From assembly GCA_947458575.1 (NCBI GenBank), contig CANHBE010000019.1, positions 1 to 19,845 on the forward strand: a DNA stretch of 19,845 nt. The letters run 5' to 3'. Below, one piece after another: positions 8,028 through 15,303 of this stretch (position 1 is its first letter; the number at the start of each line of letters is the position of its first letter). This stretch comes from Flavobacteriaceae bacterium. Its GTDB lineage: Bacteria; Bacteroidota; Bacteroidia; Flavobacteriales; Flavobacteriaceae. The translations under genes were made by a program, and so were the position numbers. A model generated the notes under the pieces. The model saw only the letters and a program-made list of their open reading frames with translations. It made no database searches and was not told the origin of the DNA.

Positions 8028-8889
8028 AATGAAACTCGCCAAACAACTTCGACGCTTCGTTATAACTGCTTTCGAAACTCATTGGACTCGTGTTCGTATT
8101 CGCCTTTTCAGCCGTAAAATACGACAACATTTTCTCCGTTGGCATATTGCCAGTCAAATCGTCTTTCGCCATCGGACAGCCTCCAAAACCTTGAATGGCG
8201 CCATCATAACGGCGACAACCGGCTTTGTAAGCGGCATCAATTTTCTCAAACCACTTGTCGGGCGTGGTGTGCAAATGCGCGCCAAACTCGATGCTCGGAT
8301 ATTGTGGAATCAAATTCGAAAATAAATAAGAAATAACTTCAGGTGTAGAACTGCCAATCGTATCCGACAACGACAGAATCTTCACGCCCATGGTTGACAG
8401 TTTTTGCGTCCACTCGCCCACAATTTCCACATTCCACGGATCGCCGTATGGATTGCCAAATCCCATCGACAAATAAGCGACAACTTCCTTACTGCTAGCA
8501 TCAGCAATGTTGAGAATTTCTTCTAACGTCACCAACGATTCCGCAATAGTCTTATGGGTATTTCGCATTTGAAAATTCTCCGATATCGAAAACGGAAAAC
8601 CCAAATACTGTATTTCTTTGTGTGTGGCGGCAGCTTGCGCTCCTTGTGTATTAGCAATAATGGCGAGCAATTTACTGGTGGTTTGCGACAAGTCGAGTTG
8701 GGCTAAAACCTCCGCAGTGTCTTGCATTTGTGGGATGGCTTTCGGAGAAACAAAACTCCCGAAATCAATCGTGTCAAAACCGACCCGCAACAGCGACTGA
8801 ATGTACGTCACCTTTCGTTCCGTGGGAATAAAAGGCTTGATACCTTGCATGGCATCGCGCGGACATTCGATGATTTTGATGGTTTCCAT
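8026..8889 (-). CDS. HMG-CoA lyase family protein (hydroxymethylglutaryl-CoA lyase)
   Basis: This encodes 287 residues, close to the roughly 300 of bacterial HMG-CoA lyases. Members cleave HMG-CoA to acetoacetate and acetyl-CoA in leucine degradation. They belong to the DRE-TIM metallolyases, a TIM barrel with a divalent metal. The N-terminal IIECPRDAMQG carries the conserved Arg11-Asp12. Later come FGSFVSPKAIPQM at 43-55, SLSDTIG at 173-179, the metal-binding HLH with His205 and His207, and GFGGCPMAKD at 234-243 with the Cys238 loop. The motif CPRDAMQ departs from the usual GPRDGLQ. Homocitrate or isopropylmalate synthase homologues are less likely, because the GGCP loop is typical of the lyase. 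The ATG is 8 bases after a good -7 box, giving an almost leaderless transcript. Confidence 0.85.
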   Translation of the reverse strand: METIKIIECPRDAMQGIKPFIPTERKVTYIQSLLRVGFDTIDFGSFVSPKAIPQMQDTAEVLAQLDLSQTTSKLLAIIANTQGAQAAATHKEIQYLGFPFSISENFQMRNTHKTIAESLVTLEEILNIADASSKEVVAYLSMGFGNPYGDPWNVEIVGEWTQKLSTMGVKILSLSDTIGSSTPEVISYLFSNLIPQYPSIEFGAHLHTTPDKWFEKIDAAYKAGCRRYDGAIQGFGGCPMAKDDLTGNMPTEKMLSYFTAEKANTNTSPMSFESSYNEASKLFGEFH

Positions 8890-8896
8890 AGAGCGC

Positions 8897-8904
8897 CAAA
8901 GATA
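8897..8904 (-). promoter_or_regulatory. -7 box of the lyase gene (TATCTTTG)
   Basis: On the minus strand this matches TAnnTTTG. The predicted start of transcription is at or within a few bases of the ATG (8889), which implies a very short or absent leader. That proximity lowers confidence slightly. Confidence 0.45.
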
Positions 8905-8991
8905 ACAAAGTATTGGATTTTACGAAATCGTTTTCTTGTAATAATTCTAACCCGTAAGATACAGCAATATCTAAATTCAAAATTTTACAAA

Positions 8992-9116
8992 AACCACATA
9001 GAGACATAGAAAAAAAAGAGCTGTAGAGACCAACTTATTGTTTCACATAGCTGTAGTTTCTATGATAAAATGAAATGTCTTTATGAATTTTATAATAACT
9101 ATGTTTCTATGTGGTT
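8992..9116. repeat. MITE-like inverted repeat between the lyase gene and pyrD
   Basis: The arms are 18 bases: AACCACATAGAGACATAG at 8992-9009, with its complement (one mismatch) at 9099-9116. They enclose 89 bases that hold smaller repeats, including two AGCTGTAG copies and CATAG/CTATG. No open frame is visible. The size and terminal inverted repeats look like a miniature mobile or dispersed intergenic element. No target duplication is obvious. Confidence 0.55.
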
Positions 9117-9163
9117 GAAAATAGAGTAGTAAATTATCTGATAATAATGAAAACTATGGAACC

Positions 9164-10183
9164 TTACAATCTCGCTAATATCTTCTTATTAATCGCTTTC
9201 ACCAAAGCAGGACCTTCGTAGATAAAACCAGTGTACAATTGCACTAAACTAGCGCCAGCTTCCAATTTCTCGATCGCATCTTCAGCAGTATGAATACCTC
9301 CAACGCCAATAATTGGAAAGGCTTTATTGCTTTGCTCCGACAAAAATCGAATGACATCTGTAGCACGTTTTGTCAATGGTTTTCCTGATAATCCGCCTGT
9401 TTCATTTTGGTTGGGTGATTGCAATCCATCTCGAGAAATCGTCGTGTTTGTTGCAATAACGCCAGCGATTTTAGTAGTTGCGACAATATCAATAATGTCT
9501 AATAGTTGTTCATTAGTTAAATCCGGCGCAATTTTCAAAAGTATCGGTTTGGCTCTCGGCTTGGTTTCATTCTTATTTTGCAACGTTTGCAACAATTCTG
9601 TCAATGGTTCTTTGTCTTGTAACGCTCTTAAATTCGGCGTGTTAGGGGAACTTACATTCACTACAAAATAATCAACCACGTCATACAATGCATCGAAGCA
9701 GATTTCATAATCAGAAGTCGCTTCTTCATTAGGAGTGACTTTATTCTTTCCAATATTCCCGCCAATCAAAACGCCGCTATTTTTTTTCAATCGCTCTACT
9801 GCTGCTGCGACACCGCCGTTATTAAATCCCATTCGATTGATAATCGCGCTGTCTTCCCTCAAACGGAAAAGTCGTTTTTTTGAATTGCCTTCTTGAGGTT
9901 TCGGCGTGACAGTTCCAATTTCAATAAATCCAAATCCAAAGTTCGACAGCTCATTGTACAACTTCGCATCTTTATCGAAACCGGCTGCTAGTCCAACTGG
10001 ATTTTTAAATTTCAATCCAAAGACTTCACGTTCTAATCGTTTATCATCAACGGTATATAAAGATTTACAAAGCCAAGAAAATCCTGGAATCAAATTCAAA
10101 ATGCGAATCCATTTGAAAGTAAAATAATGCACTTCTTCTGGATCAAACCAAAAAAGTATCGGGCGAATGAGGAGTTTGTACAT
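9164..10183 (-). CDS. pyrD: Dihydroorotate dehydrogenase, quinone-dependent (class 2)
   Basis: This encodes 339 residues, matching class 2 PyrD. The enzyme oxidises dihydroorotate to orotate, passing electrons through FMN to membrane quinone, the fourth step of pyrimidine synthesis. The N-terminal 1-45 region (MYKLLIRPILFWFDPEEVHY) is the amphipathic membrane-association part specific to class 2. FMN and substrate motifs follow: NPVGLAAGFDKDA at 61-73, EIGTVTPKPQEGN at 88-100, INRMGFNN at 115-122, and VNVSSPNTPNLR at 175-186 with the catalytic Ser. Then come KIAPDL, NTT, GGLSGKPL and IGVGGI. All key motifs are intact. The ATG is preceded by a -7 box 18 bases upstream. It is divergent from the tyrosine recombinase gene. 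Confidence 0.97.
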   Translation of the reverse strand: MYKLLIRPILFWFDPEEVHYFTFKWIRILNLIPGFSWLCKSLYTVDDKRLEREVFGLKFKNPVGLAAGFDKDAKLYNELSNFGFGFIEIGTVTPKPQEGNSKKRLFRLREDSAIINRMGFNNGGVAAAVERLKKNSGVLIGGNIGKNKVTPNEEATSDYEICFDALYDVVDYFVVNVSSPNTPNLRALQDKEPLTELLQTLQNKNETKPRAKPILLKIAPDLTNEQLLDIIDIVATTKIAGVIATNTTISRDGLQSPNQNETGGLSGKPLTKRATDVIRFLSEQSNKAFPIIGVGGIHTAEDAIEKLEAGASLVQLYTGFIYEGPALVKAINKKILARL

Positions 10184-10200
10184 GCTGTGTTGTTGTGTGA

Positions 10201-10208
10201 CAAAAGTA
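10201..10208 (-). promoter_or_regulatory. -7 box of pyrD (TACTTTTG)
   Basis: This is an exact match to TAnnTTTG on the minus strand, with its nearest base 18 bases upstream of the pyrD ATG. It implies a leader of about 10 bases. Confidence 0.55.
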
Positions 10209-10281
10209 AAAATTACTACAATGTAAATTCTATTTATTAAAACAAATTTTATTTATCTTTAGACTTCTAAAACTACACGCC

Positions 10282-11199
10282 ATGGAATGGACTGCCAAAC
10301 TTATCACCCACAAATTCGAAAAGCGAATCGCTGTATATTTTGAAAAAAATGCCGCATTAATTGAACGCATCCGAACTGTCAAAGGCGCGCGATGGAGTCA
10401 AACTCGCAAATGCTGGCACGTTCCCAATACCGAAGAAAATCGCCTTCGCTTCAAGATTATAGAACCCATCATTCGGTATCCTTCTGCCGATGGAAAAGTG
10501 CAATTGAAGAAATTTGAAGATTGGCTTAAATCCCGGCGCTACAGTGAGAATACCATTCGAACTTACTCCGAAGCGTTAAAAATGTTTTTGACGTATTTCA
10601 ATTATAAATTGGCGGCAGAAATCACCAATGAGGATTTGATTTTATACAACAACGATTACATTCTCAAGAATAAACTATCGCCTTCATTTCAAAATCAGAT
10701 TGTCAATGCGATTAAGTTGTATTATTCGACCGTTCAAAACAAAAAGATCGCCATCGAAAATATTCACAGACCGAAGCGGGAGAAACTACTTCCGAATGTA
10801 CTGAGTAAAGAAGAAGTAAAACGAATTCTAGAAGCCCATGTCAACGTAAAACACAAAGTGATGTTATGTTTGATCTATAGTTGTGGATTGCGCCGAAGTG
10901 AACTTCTCAATCTGAAACCCCACGACATCGACTCGAAGCGAAATCTCATTTTCATTTATCAAGCCAAGGGAAAGAAAGACCGGATTGCGCCATTGTCTCC
11001 GAAAATTCTGGAAATGTTGCGATTCTACTACGCTGGCTACAAACCCAGTATTTGGCTGTTTGAGGGACAAAGCAAAGGCGAACAATATTCCGCAAAGAGT
11101 TTACAAAGCGTCTTAAAGAATGCCGTTTCCAAGGCGCGAATCAATAAGCCAGTTACCTTGCATTGGTTGCGGCATAGTTATGCTACGCATGCAGCTTAA
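10282..11199 (+). pseudogene. Tyrosine recombinase (phage integrase family), 3'-truncated
   Basis: This is an open frame of 305 residues. It has an N-terminal domain (MEWTAKLITHKFEKRI to about 65), a core-binding SAM-like domain (about 72-160, with FEDWLKSRRYSENTIRTYSEAL), and the start of the catalytic domain. Arg box I is CGLRRSELLNL at 201-211, with Arg204. The beta-strand lysine region is KGKKDR at 229-234. HxxR is HWLRHSYATH at 294-303, with His294 and Arg297. The frame then ends H-A-A-stop. The expected following part (LLE, then LGH and the Tyr nucleophile, about 55-60 residues) is missing. Without the Tyr it cannot catalyse recombination. The break is followed at once by A+T-rich DNA and a large serine recombinase gene, so it was most likely cut by element insertion. 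A weak -7 box (TATCTTTA) lies at 10254-10261. Confidence 0.85.
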
Positions 11200-11251
11200 T
11201 CTAAATAGTAACTTAAAAAACATTAACTTTGCATAACTGATTCAATGAGTT
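11185..11251. other. Probable left junction (attachment site) of an integrated element
   Basis: Tyrosine recombinase homology ends at about 11190 (after the codons for YATH). The DNA then turns A+T-rich, and the serine recombinase starts at 11252. Large serine recombinase genes commonly lie beside the attachment site they cut. The other end of the recombinase gene, which would mark the right junction, is not found in the window. The exact crossover dinucleotide cannot be set from one end. Confidence 0.6.
11224..11231 (+). promoter_or_regulatory. -7 box of the serine recombinase gene (TAACTTTG)
   Basis: This matches TAnnTTTG, 20 bases before the ATG at 11252. It lies on the element side of the junction, so the recombinase carries its own promoter. 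A clear -33 box is not seen. Confidence 0.55.
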
Positions 11252-13057
11252 ATGATAAACCTAGCAATATATTTAAGAGTCTCTACTGGCCAACAAACGT
11301 ATAGTCGCCAAGAACAAGATATCAGAGACTACATCTCAAAGATATATCCCGAAAACAAATACAATCTTGACGTATACGCAGAGAATATATCAGGCTTCAA
11401 AACTTCAAAAGACAGGCCCGAATTAACAAATTTTCTTCAAAAGGTCGAAGAAAATCCAAAATTTTACAGATGCCTTTACATATCTGAATTGTCAAGAATT
11501 GGAAGAAATCCCATAGAAGCACGTTCAATCATAACAAATCTGCTTCAGAAAAAAATTGATGTATGCGTAACATCTACAAATGGCGGCACTAATTTCTTGA
11601 ATCCAGACGGTTCAATTGATAAAACTAAGTTCGCTGTTTTAGGGTTATTAATGGATTTTGCCCAAATAGAAATTGATGTTTTTAAGGAACGTTCGGCATC
11701 TGGTTTAAGAGATAAAATATTGAACGGAGGTGTAAATGGTGGTTTATTTCAACCCTATGGTTATGGTAAAAGTGAAAGCAAGAAACTTGTTATAGATGAT
11801 GAAGAAGCCAAAGTGATTAAATTTATTTTTGAACAGTACGCGCAAGGTTTTGGTATGGGTCACATTGCCAACCTACTTATTGAAAAGAAAGTCAAAACTA
11901 GAGTAAATAAAGCGTTTGGAGAAAAAATAAATAAAGATAAACAAGGAAATAAAGTAATTTGGTCTAAATCTCAAATTCATAAGATTTTAAGCAATTCCTT
12001 GTATTGTGGAATTAGAACTTTTAGAAGAATTAAAACTAGAAATGAATATGGCGAAATGGTTGATAATTCAGAGACATTCGATGCTACAAACATTGCCATT
12101 ATATCAAAAGAACTATTTGACAAATGCGCTGATATAAGAATTAACAAGAAAGCCAATGGACGAAATATGGCAACAAAAAATGTTATACTACTTCAGTATT
12201 TGACAACTTGCGGTTGCTGTGGAAGAAATTATACTCATAAAATTGGCGGTGGCAAAAAATTGTACATCTGCTCCTCTACCGTTGTTACAACCACTCCTTC
12301 ATGTTCTAATATTGGAATAAATATAGACTTAGTTGAAAGTGTTATTTATGATATCTTATGCAGCACAGATACTGTTTTCAAATACTTAAATGATACTGAA
12401 GCAATAAAAAAAGACTTAAATGACAAAATAAAATTATTAGAATCTACAATACCCTTTGCAGAAAAAGAATTAAAAGACAATGAGCAAAAGATTGAAAGAC
12501 TATTAGAAACTCGCCTATCAAATGCAATATCTCATGAGAGATTTGTATCTAAAAACAAAGAATTAGAAACGGTATCAAATAATCTTACAGCTCAGTTAAA
12601 AATTCAAAGAGCGCAACTAAAATCGAATAAACACTCCCTGAAAAATTTATCCAATTCAAAGGTTAGTACCAACCTACTCAAAGAAGCAAAAAATGATAGA
12701 AATAAACTTAAATCAATTTTCAAACAATTGATTAAGAATGTGGAAATTACTGGTCTCAATTATCAATTCGTTAGACTTGACATCAAGTTACATGTAAATA
12801 ATAATGAGCTTGATGGTATTTTAAAAGTAATAATTACCAGAAAAGGAATAAGAAAGAAACCATATAAATTTCAATATCAAGCCAATTATATTGGGATGTA
12901 TAATCCATCAGAAGAGTTTGAAGAAGATTACTATGAAAGGCTGAATAATGACGCTAAATATAATTATTTGAATACTAAAGATTATAATGAAATTGTCAAA
13001 AATTTCAATATTGTTTCTGACGAAAATATTATAACACTAGAAAAGATAAACGAATAA
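11252..13057 (+). CDS. Large serine recombinase (site-specific integrase)
   Basis: This encodes 601 residues. The catalytic resolvase domain (about 3-150) begins NLAIYLRVSTGQQ, with nucleophile Ser11, then ELSRIGRN at 79-86 (Arg82, Arg85) and DVFKERSASGLRDK at 142-155. The recombinase domain (about 165-300) contains PYGYGK, EAKVIKFIFEQYAQG and WSKSQIHKILSNSLYCG. The zinc ribbon uses CGCCG at 320-324 with Cys340 and Cys351. A long charged coiled-coil stretch (about 385-500) and a C-terminal tail complete the usual layout of large serine integrases. Such proteins integrate and excise phages and elements between attP and attB, usually with a separate directionality factor, and none is recognised nearby. 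The gene starts about 60 bases from the broken tyrosine recombinase gene. It appears intact. Confidence 0.93.
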   Translation: MINLAIYLRVSTGQQTYSRQEQDIRDYISKIYPENKYNLDVYAENISGFKTSKDRPELTNFLQKVEENPKFYRCLYISELSRIGRNPIEARSIITNLLQKKIDVCVTSTNGGTNFLNPDGSIDKTKFAVLGLLMDFAQIEIDVFKERSASGLRDKILNGGVNGGLFQPYGYGKSESKKLVIDDEEAKVIKFIFEQYAQGFGMGHIANLLIEKKVKTRVNKAFGEKINKDKQGNKVIWSKSQIHKILSNSLYCGIRTFRRIKTRNEYGEMVDNSETFDATNIAIISKELFDKCADIRINKKANGRNMATKNVILLQYLTTCGCCGRNYTHKIGGGKKLYICSSTVVTTTPSCSNIGINIDLVESVIYDILCSTDTVFKYLNDTEAIKKDLNDKIKLLESTIPFAEKELKDNEQKIERLLETRLSNAISHERFVSKNKELETVSNNLTAQLKIQRAQLKSNKHSLKNLSNSKVSTNLLKEAKNDRNKLKSIFKQLIKNVEITGLNYQFVRLDIKLHVNNNELDGILKVIITRKGIRKKPYKFQYQANYIGMYNPSEEFEEDYYERLNNDAKYNYLNTKDYNEIVKNFNIVSDENIITLEKINE

Positions 13058-13070
13058 TTGTTTTTGTCAT

Positions 13071-13130
13071 AAACATGCTAAAGTTGAATATCTTGTTAGC
13101 TGTACATCCACAATGCTTTACAGAGGTTTT
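13071..13130 (+). repeat. 60-bp post-stop repeat, copy A
   Basis: This starts 13 bases after the serine recombinase stop. It matches 16431-16490 at 52 of 60 positions without gaps. The conserved ends are AAACATGC, AAAGTTGAATATCTTG, TTAGC and CTTTACAGAGGTTTT. Eight of the differences fall in or beside a variable centre (13101-13115). There is no clear internal hairpin. Confidence 0.9.
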
Positions 13131-13167
13131 TTATATAAATTATTTTATAAGTTCTGTGCTCATTTTA

Positions 13168-13193
13168 AGATAGACTTATCTCAATCTTTTTTT
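13168..13193 (+). terminator. Possible weak terminator after the serine recombinase gene
   Basis: AGATA (13168-13172) and TATCT (13177-13181) form a 5-bp stem with a 4-base loop, followed after a few bases by seven T at 13187-13193. The stem is short and A+T-rich, so termination is only possible. Confidence 0.3.
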
Positions 13194-13258
13194 AATATTT
13201 ATTAATTGAAAATTGATTTTTTGATTAATATTGTTATAAAAACTAAATAAATTTAACA

Positions 13259-14161
13259 ATGAATACACCAGTTTCTAACATTCTTTTTCAACTGAATTTC
13301 AATACAAAAGAGGAAGAAGAAGAAATATTATCTGGCTTCCTTGCTAGATTAGAGTACAAACCAGAATATCTTCAATCAAGCGAAAAACCTGACTTCGAAT
13401 TTCAATATAAAGATAAATTGATTGGTGTTGAATTAACTAAATACTATTCTGATTTTTCAAAAAAGGGCTCTAAAATACATCAAAGAATTTCTGAATGGAA
13501 AAAAGTAGCAAAAGGAATAAAATCTAAATTAATTGAAATAAATCCAGATTTTAAACATTTGTATGCTTCAATACATTTTAAAGATGTAAAATTCAAGTAT
13601 AACCAATTGTTAAAAGATAAATTATTCAATGAATTATTAAAATTAATTAATATCGACGATATTAATATTTTAAACAATAAGTCAATATCAATTAATAATA
13701 AACATAGTCCTAACTTATTTACAATAATTGATTCTATTCAATTTTACATTGTAGATATTGATAAATATTTATGGTGGGATTCATCTTTGCAATCAGGAAC
13801 AGTAATTCAAAACAATAATGCAATAAATGAAATTGTTGAACAAAAAAATAAACTTTCAGAAAACTATAAAATTGATTTCTTTCAAAAATGGTTATTAATT
13901 TATGCTGCTGGTATAGGTTTACATGATATGCTTAATTTTGACAATAAAAGAATATTAAGGCAAGGCAAGATAACTTTAACTGATATTGATGAGCAAATAG
14001 ATGACAATAAAATACCAAACATAAATTCAACCTATTTTACCCACATATTTATATGGGATAAATTTACCGAGAAAATATATCTTATGTATCCATATAGTAA
14101 AAAAATATTTGATGCAGGAGAATTGAAAATATGGGTAAATCACTTACCACTAGAATGGTAA
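13259..14161 (+). CDS. Orphan protein with a possible PD-(D/E)XK-like nuclease core
   Basis: This encodes 300 residues, with no close family that I recognise. Near the N-terminus, residues 44-61 read PDFEFQYKDKLIGVELTK. That is an acidic residue after P (Asp45), two strands, then Glu58-Leu-Thr-Lys61, resembling the D...ExK core of restriction-endonuclease-like folds. In those, the second strand often reads GVEVT. Helices before it (KEEEEEILSGFLARLE) and after it (KIHQRISEWKKVAKGIKSKL) fit such a fold. The C-terminal half has aromatic strands (FTHIFIWDKFTEKIYLMYPY at about 259-278). There is no signal peptide or membrane segment. The DNA is very A+T-rich, more so than upstream chromosomal genes. 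No methylase or partner is beside it, so a restriction system is not supported. A DNA-processing or defence role is conjecture. Confidence 0.65.
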   Translation: MNTPVSNILFQLNFNTKEEEEEILSGFLARLEYKPEYLQSSEKPDFEFQYKDKLIGVELTKYYSDFSKKGSKIHQRISEWKKVAKGIKSKLIEINPDFKHLYASIHFKDVKFKYNQLLKDKLFNELLKLINIDDINILNNKSISINNKHSPNLFTIIDSIQFYIVDIDKYLWWDSSLQSGTVIQNNNAINEIVEQKNKLSENYKIDFFQKWLLIYAAGIGLHDMLNFDNKRILRQGKITLTDIDEQIDDNKIPNINSTYFTHIFIWDKFTEKIYLMYPYSKKIFDAGELKIWVNHLPLEW

Positions 14162-14196
14162 TATTGTAAAAAAAACTCACTTATGAAATTTAATAA

Positions 14197-14428
14197 ATGT
14201 TCGCTTTAGTCGATTGTAATAACTTCTATGCAAGTTGTGAGCGAGTTTTTTAAACCATAGGTCATGGGCAAGCACATCGTTGTACTATCAAACAATGATG
14301 GTTGAGTTGTTGCGCGTTCCAATGAAGCCAAGACGTTAGGAATAAAAATGGGAGTTACTCTATTTGAAGTTAAAGACTTGGTTCAGCAACACAACGTTCA
14401 TGTGTTCTCCAGTAACTACGAACTTTAA
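14197..14428 (+). pseudogene. umuC-like (Y-family DNA polymerase V) 5' fragment, decayed
   Basis: Translation from the ATG at 14197 gives MFALVDCNNFYASCERVF, the hallmark start of UmuC, with the metal-binding Asp. A single extra T in a TTTTTT run then shifts the frame. In the next frame the text continues KP-stop-VMGKHIVVLSNNDG-stop-VVARSNEAKTLGIKMGV, then LFEVKDLVQQHNVHVFSSNYEL. In-frame TAG and TGA replace residues of the usual GKP..VLSNNDGCVVARS segment. Homology stops at SSNYEL, before YGD. The rest of the polymerase (over 300 residues) is absent. UmuC genes commonly ride on Bacteroidota mobile elements. This fragment cannot make a polymerase. Confidence 0.92.
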
Positions 14429-14443
14429 GTTGTACATTTATAA

Positions 14444-15160
14444 TTAGAAATATGTTATTTTTCTCTCAACTACTTTAACTGGTTTAATCTTATTTGATTC
14501 TATTTTCTTAATCCAATTATTATGTTCATCATATTCATATTTATATGTATAATCAAAAGTAATTTTTAGATTGCCATCCCTTTGTGAATATGAAATTATA
14601 TTATGATTTTTATCAAAATCACATATTGTTATAGATTCTAATTTACCTCTGTCTAAATAGGTCTTTTCTTCAATTACATTATTATGTTTATCATATTTAT
14701 GTAAAACTTTATACTGAAAACTACCATCCTCGTTTAAAACTGTATATTCTGTAAGATTACCTTTTTGGTCAAATTTTTCAGAAGTAACATTTTTACCTTT
14801 TTGTTTACCATTGATGTAAAGGATTTTTAGTCCATTAATATTGAATTCGTTTAATTCTGTATATCTAAAGTTTTTAGTATCAATATTAATTCGTCCTTTT
14901 TCACCGTTAACATCTAAATAAAATCCACTTAAAAACTTACCATTATTATCAAAAGTTATAATCCAGTTACTATCAAAAAAATCAATTTGAAATGAATTGC
15001 CAGATGTAACTTCACCATTAACAACAATTGCTTCAAACATCCTATTTTCAACACTTTCCACTTTATCTTTTAAGTACATTTTCTCGGTATCCCTCTCAAT
15101 TGATTGGGAGTTAATAGTATAAGAAATTAATACTAAAATTAAGAGTAGTATTTTTTTCAT
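14444..15160 (-). CDS. Small secreted protein of unknown function with YD-repeat-like strands
   Basis: This encodes 238 residues from the ATG at 15160. An upstream ATG at 15187 would add MYIFPNNYY, but the later start gives a clean signal peptide (MKKILLLILVLISYTINSQS). The mature part is built of repeated beta-hairpin-like segments: FDQKGNLTEYTVLNEDGSFQYKV, then YDKHNNVIEEKTYLDRGKLES, FDKNHNIISYSQRDGNLKI and YDEHNNWIKKIE. The spacing of YD/FD-x(3)N(N/L) units resembles YD (Rhs-type) repeats, as seen in many uncharacterised Bacteroidota secreted proteins. There is no T9SS tail and no catalytic motif. It is divergent from the S1/P1 nuclease gene across about 140 bases. Confidence 0.7.
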   Translation of the reverse strand: MKKILLLILVLISYTINSQSIERDTEKMYLKDKVESVENRMFEAIVVNGEVTSGNSFQIDFFDSNWIITFDNNGKFLSGFYLDVNGEKGRINIDTKNFRYTELNEFNINGLKILYINGKQKGKNVTSEKFDQKGNLTEYTVLNEDGSFQYKVLHKYDKHNNVIEEKTYLDRGKLESITICDFDKNHNIISYSQRDGNLKITFDYTYKYEYDEHNNWIKKIESNKIKPVKVVERKITYF

Positions 15161-15199
15161 ATAATAATTATTAGGAAATATATACATCTATAATGATGT

Positions 15200-15226
15200 T
15201 AAGATTTTCTTGAATTTCAAGTCTTG
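15200..15226. repeat. Palindromic site in the divergent promoter region
   Basis: CTTGA (15209-15213) pairs with TCAAG (15217-15221) across a 3-base centre, and a further AAGA/TCTT match lies outside it. It sits between the two divergent genes and could be an operator, but no regulator is known here. Confidence 0.3.
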
Positions 15227-15278
15227 GGGTGGATAAATTAATTGTATGTGTTTCAGTAATCATAAAACATAATTAAAT

Positions 15279-15286
15279 TAGTTTTG
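15279..15286 (+). promoter_or_regulatory. -7 box of the S1/P1 nuclease gene (TAGTTTTG)
   Basis: This is an exact TAnnTTTG match, 17 bases before the ATG at 15304. It suggests that the gene was transcribed before the frameshift arose, and may still be. Confidence 0.55.
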
Positions 15287-15303
15287 TAAAAATAATACAA
15301 ATT

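Noticed and set aside
11185..11260. tRNA gene as the integration target
   Set aside because: No tRNA-like fold or CCA-type 3' end is present. The target is a protein gene.
13071..13130. Integron attC site
   Set aside because: There is no RYYYAAC/GTTRRRY pair, no folding into the attC hairpin and no tyrosine integron integrase nearby.
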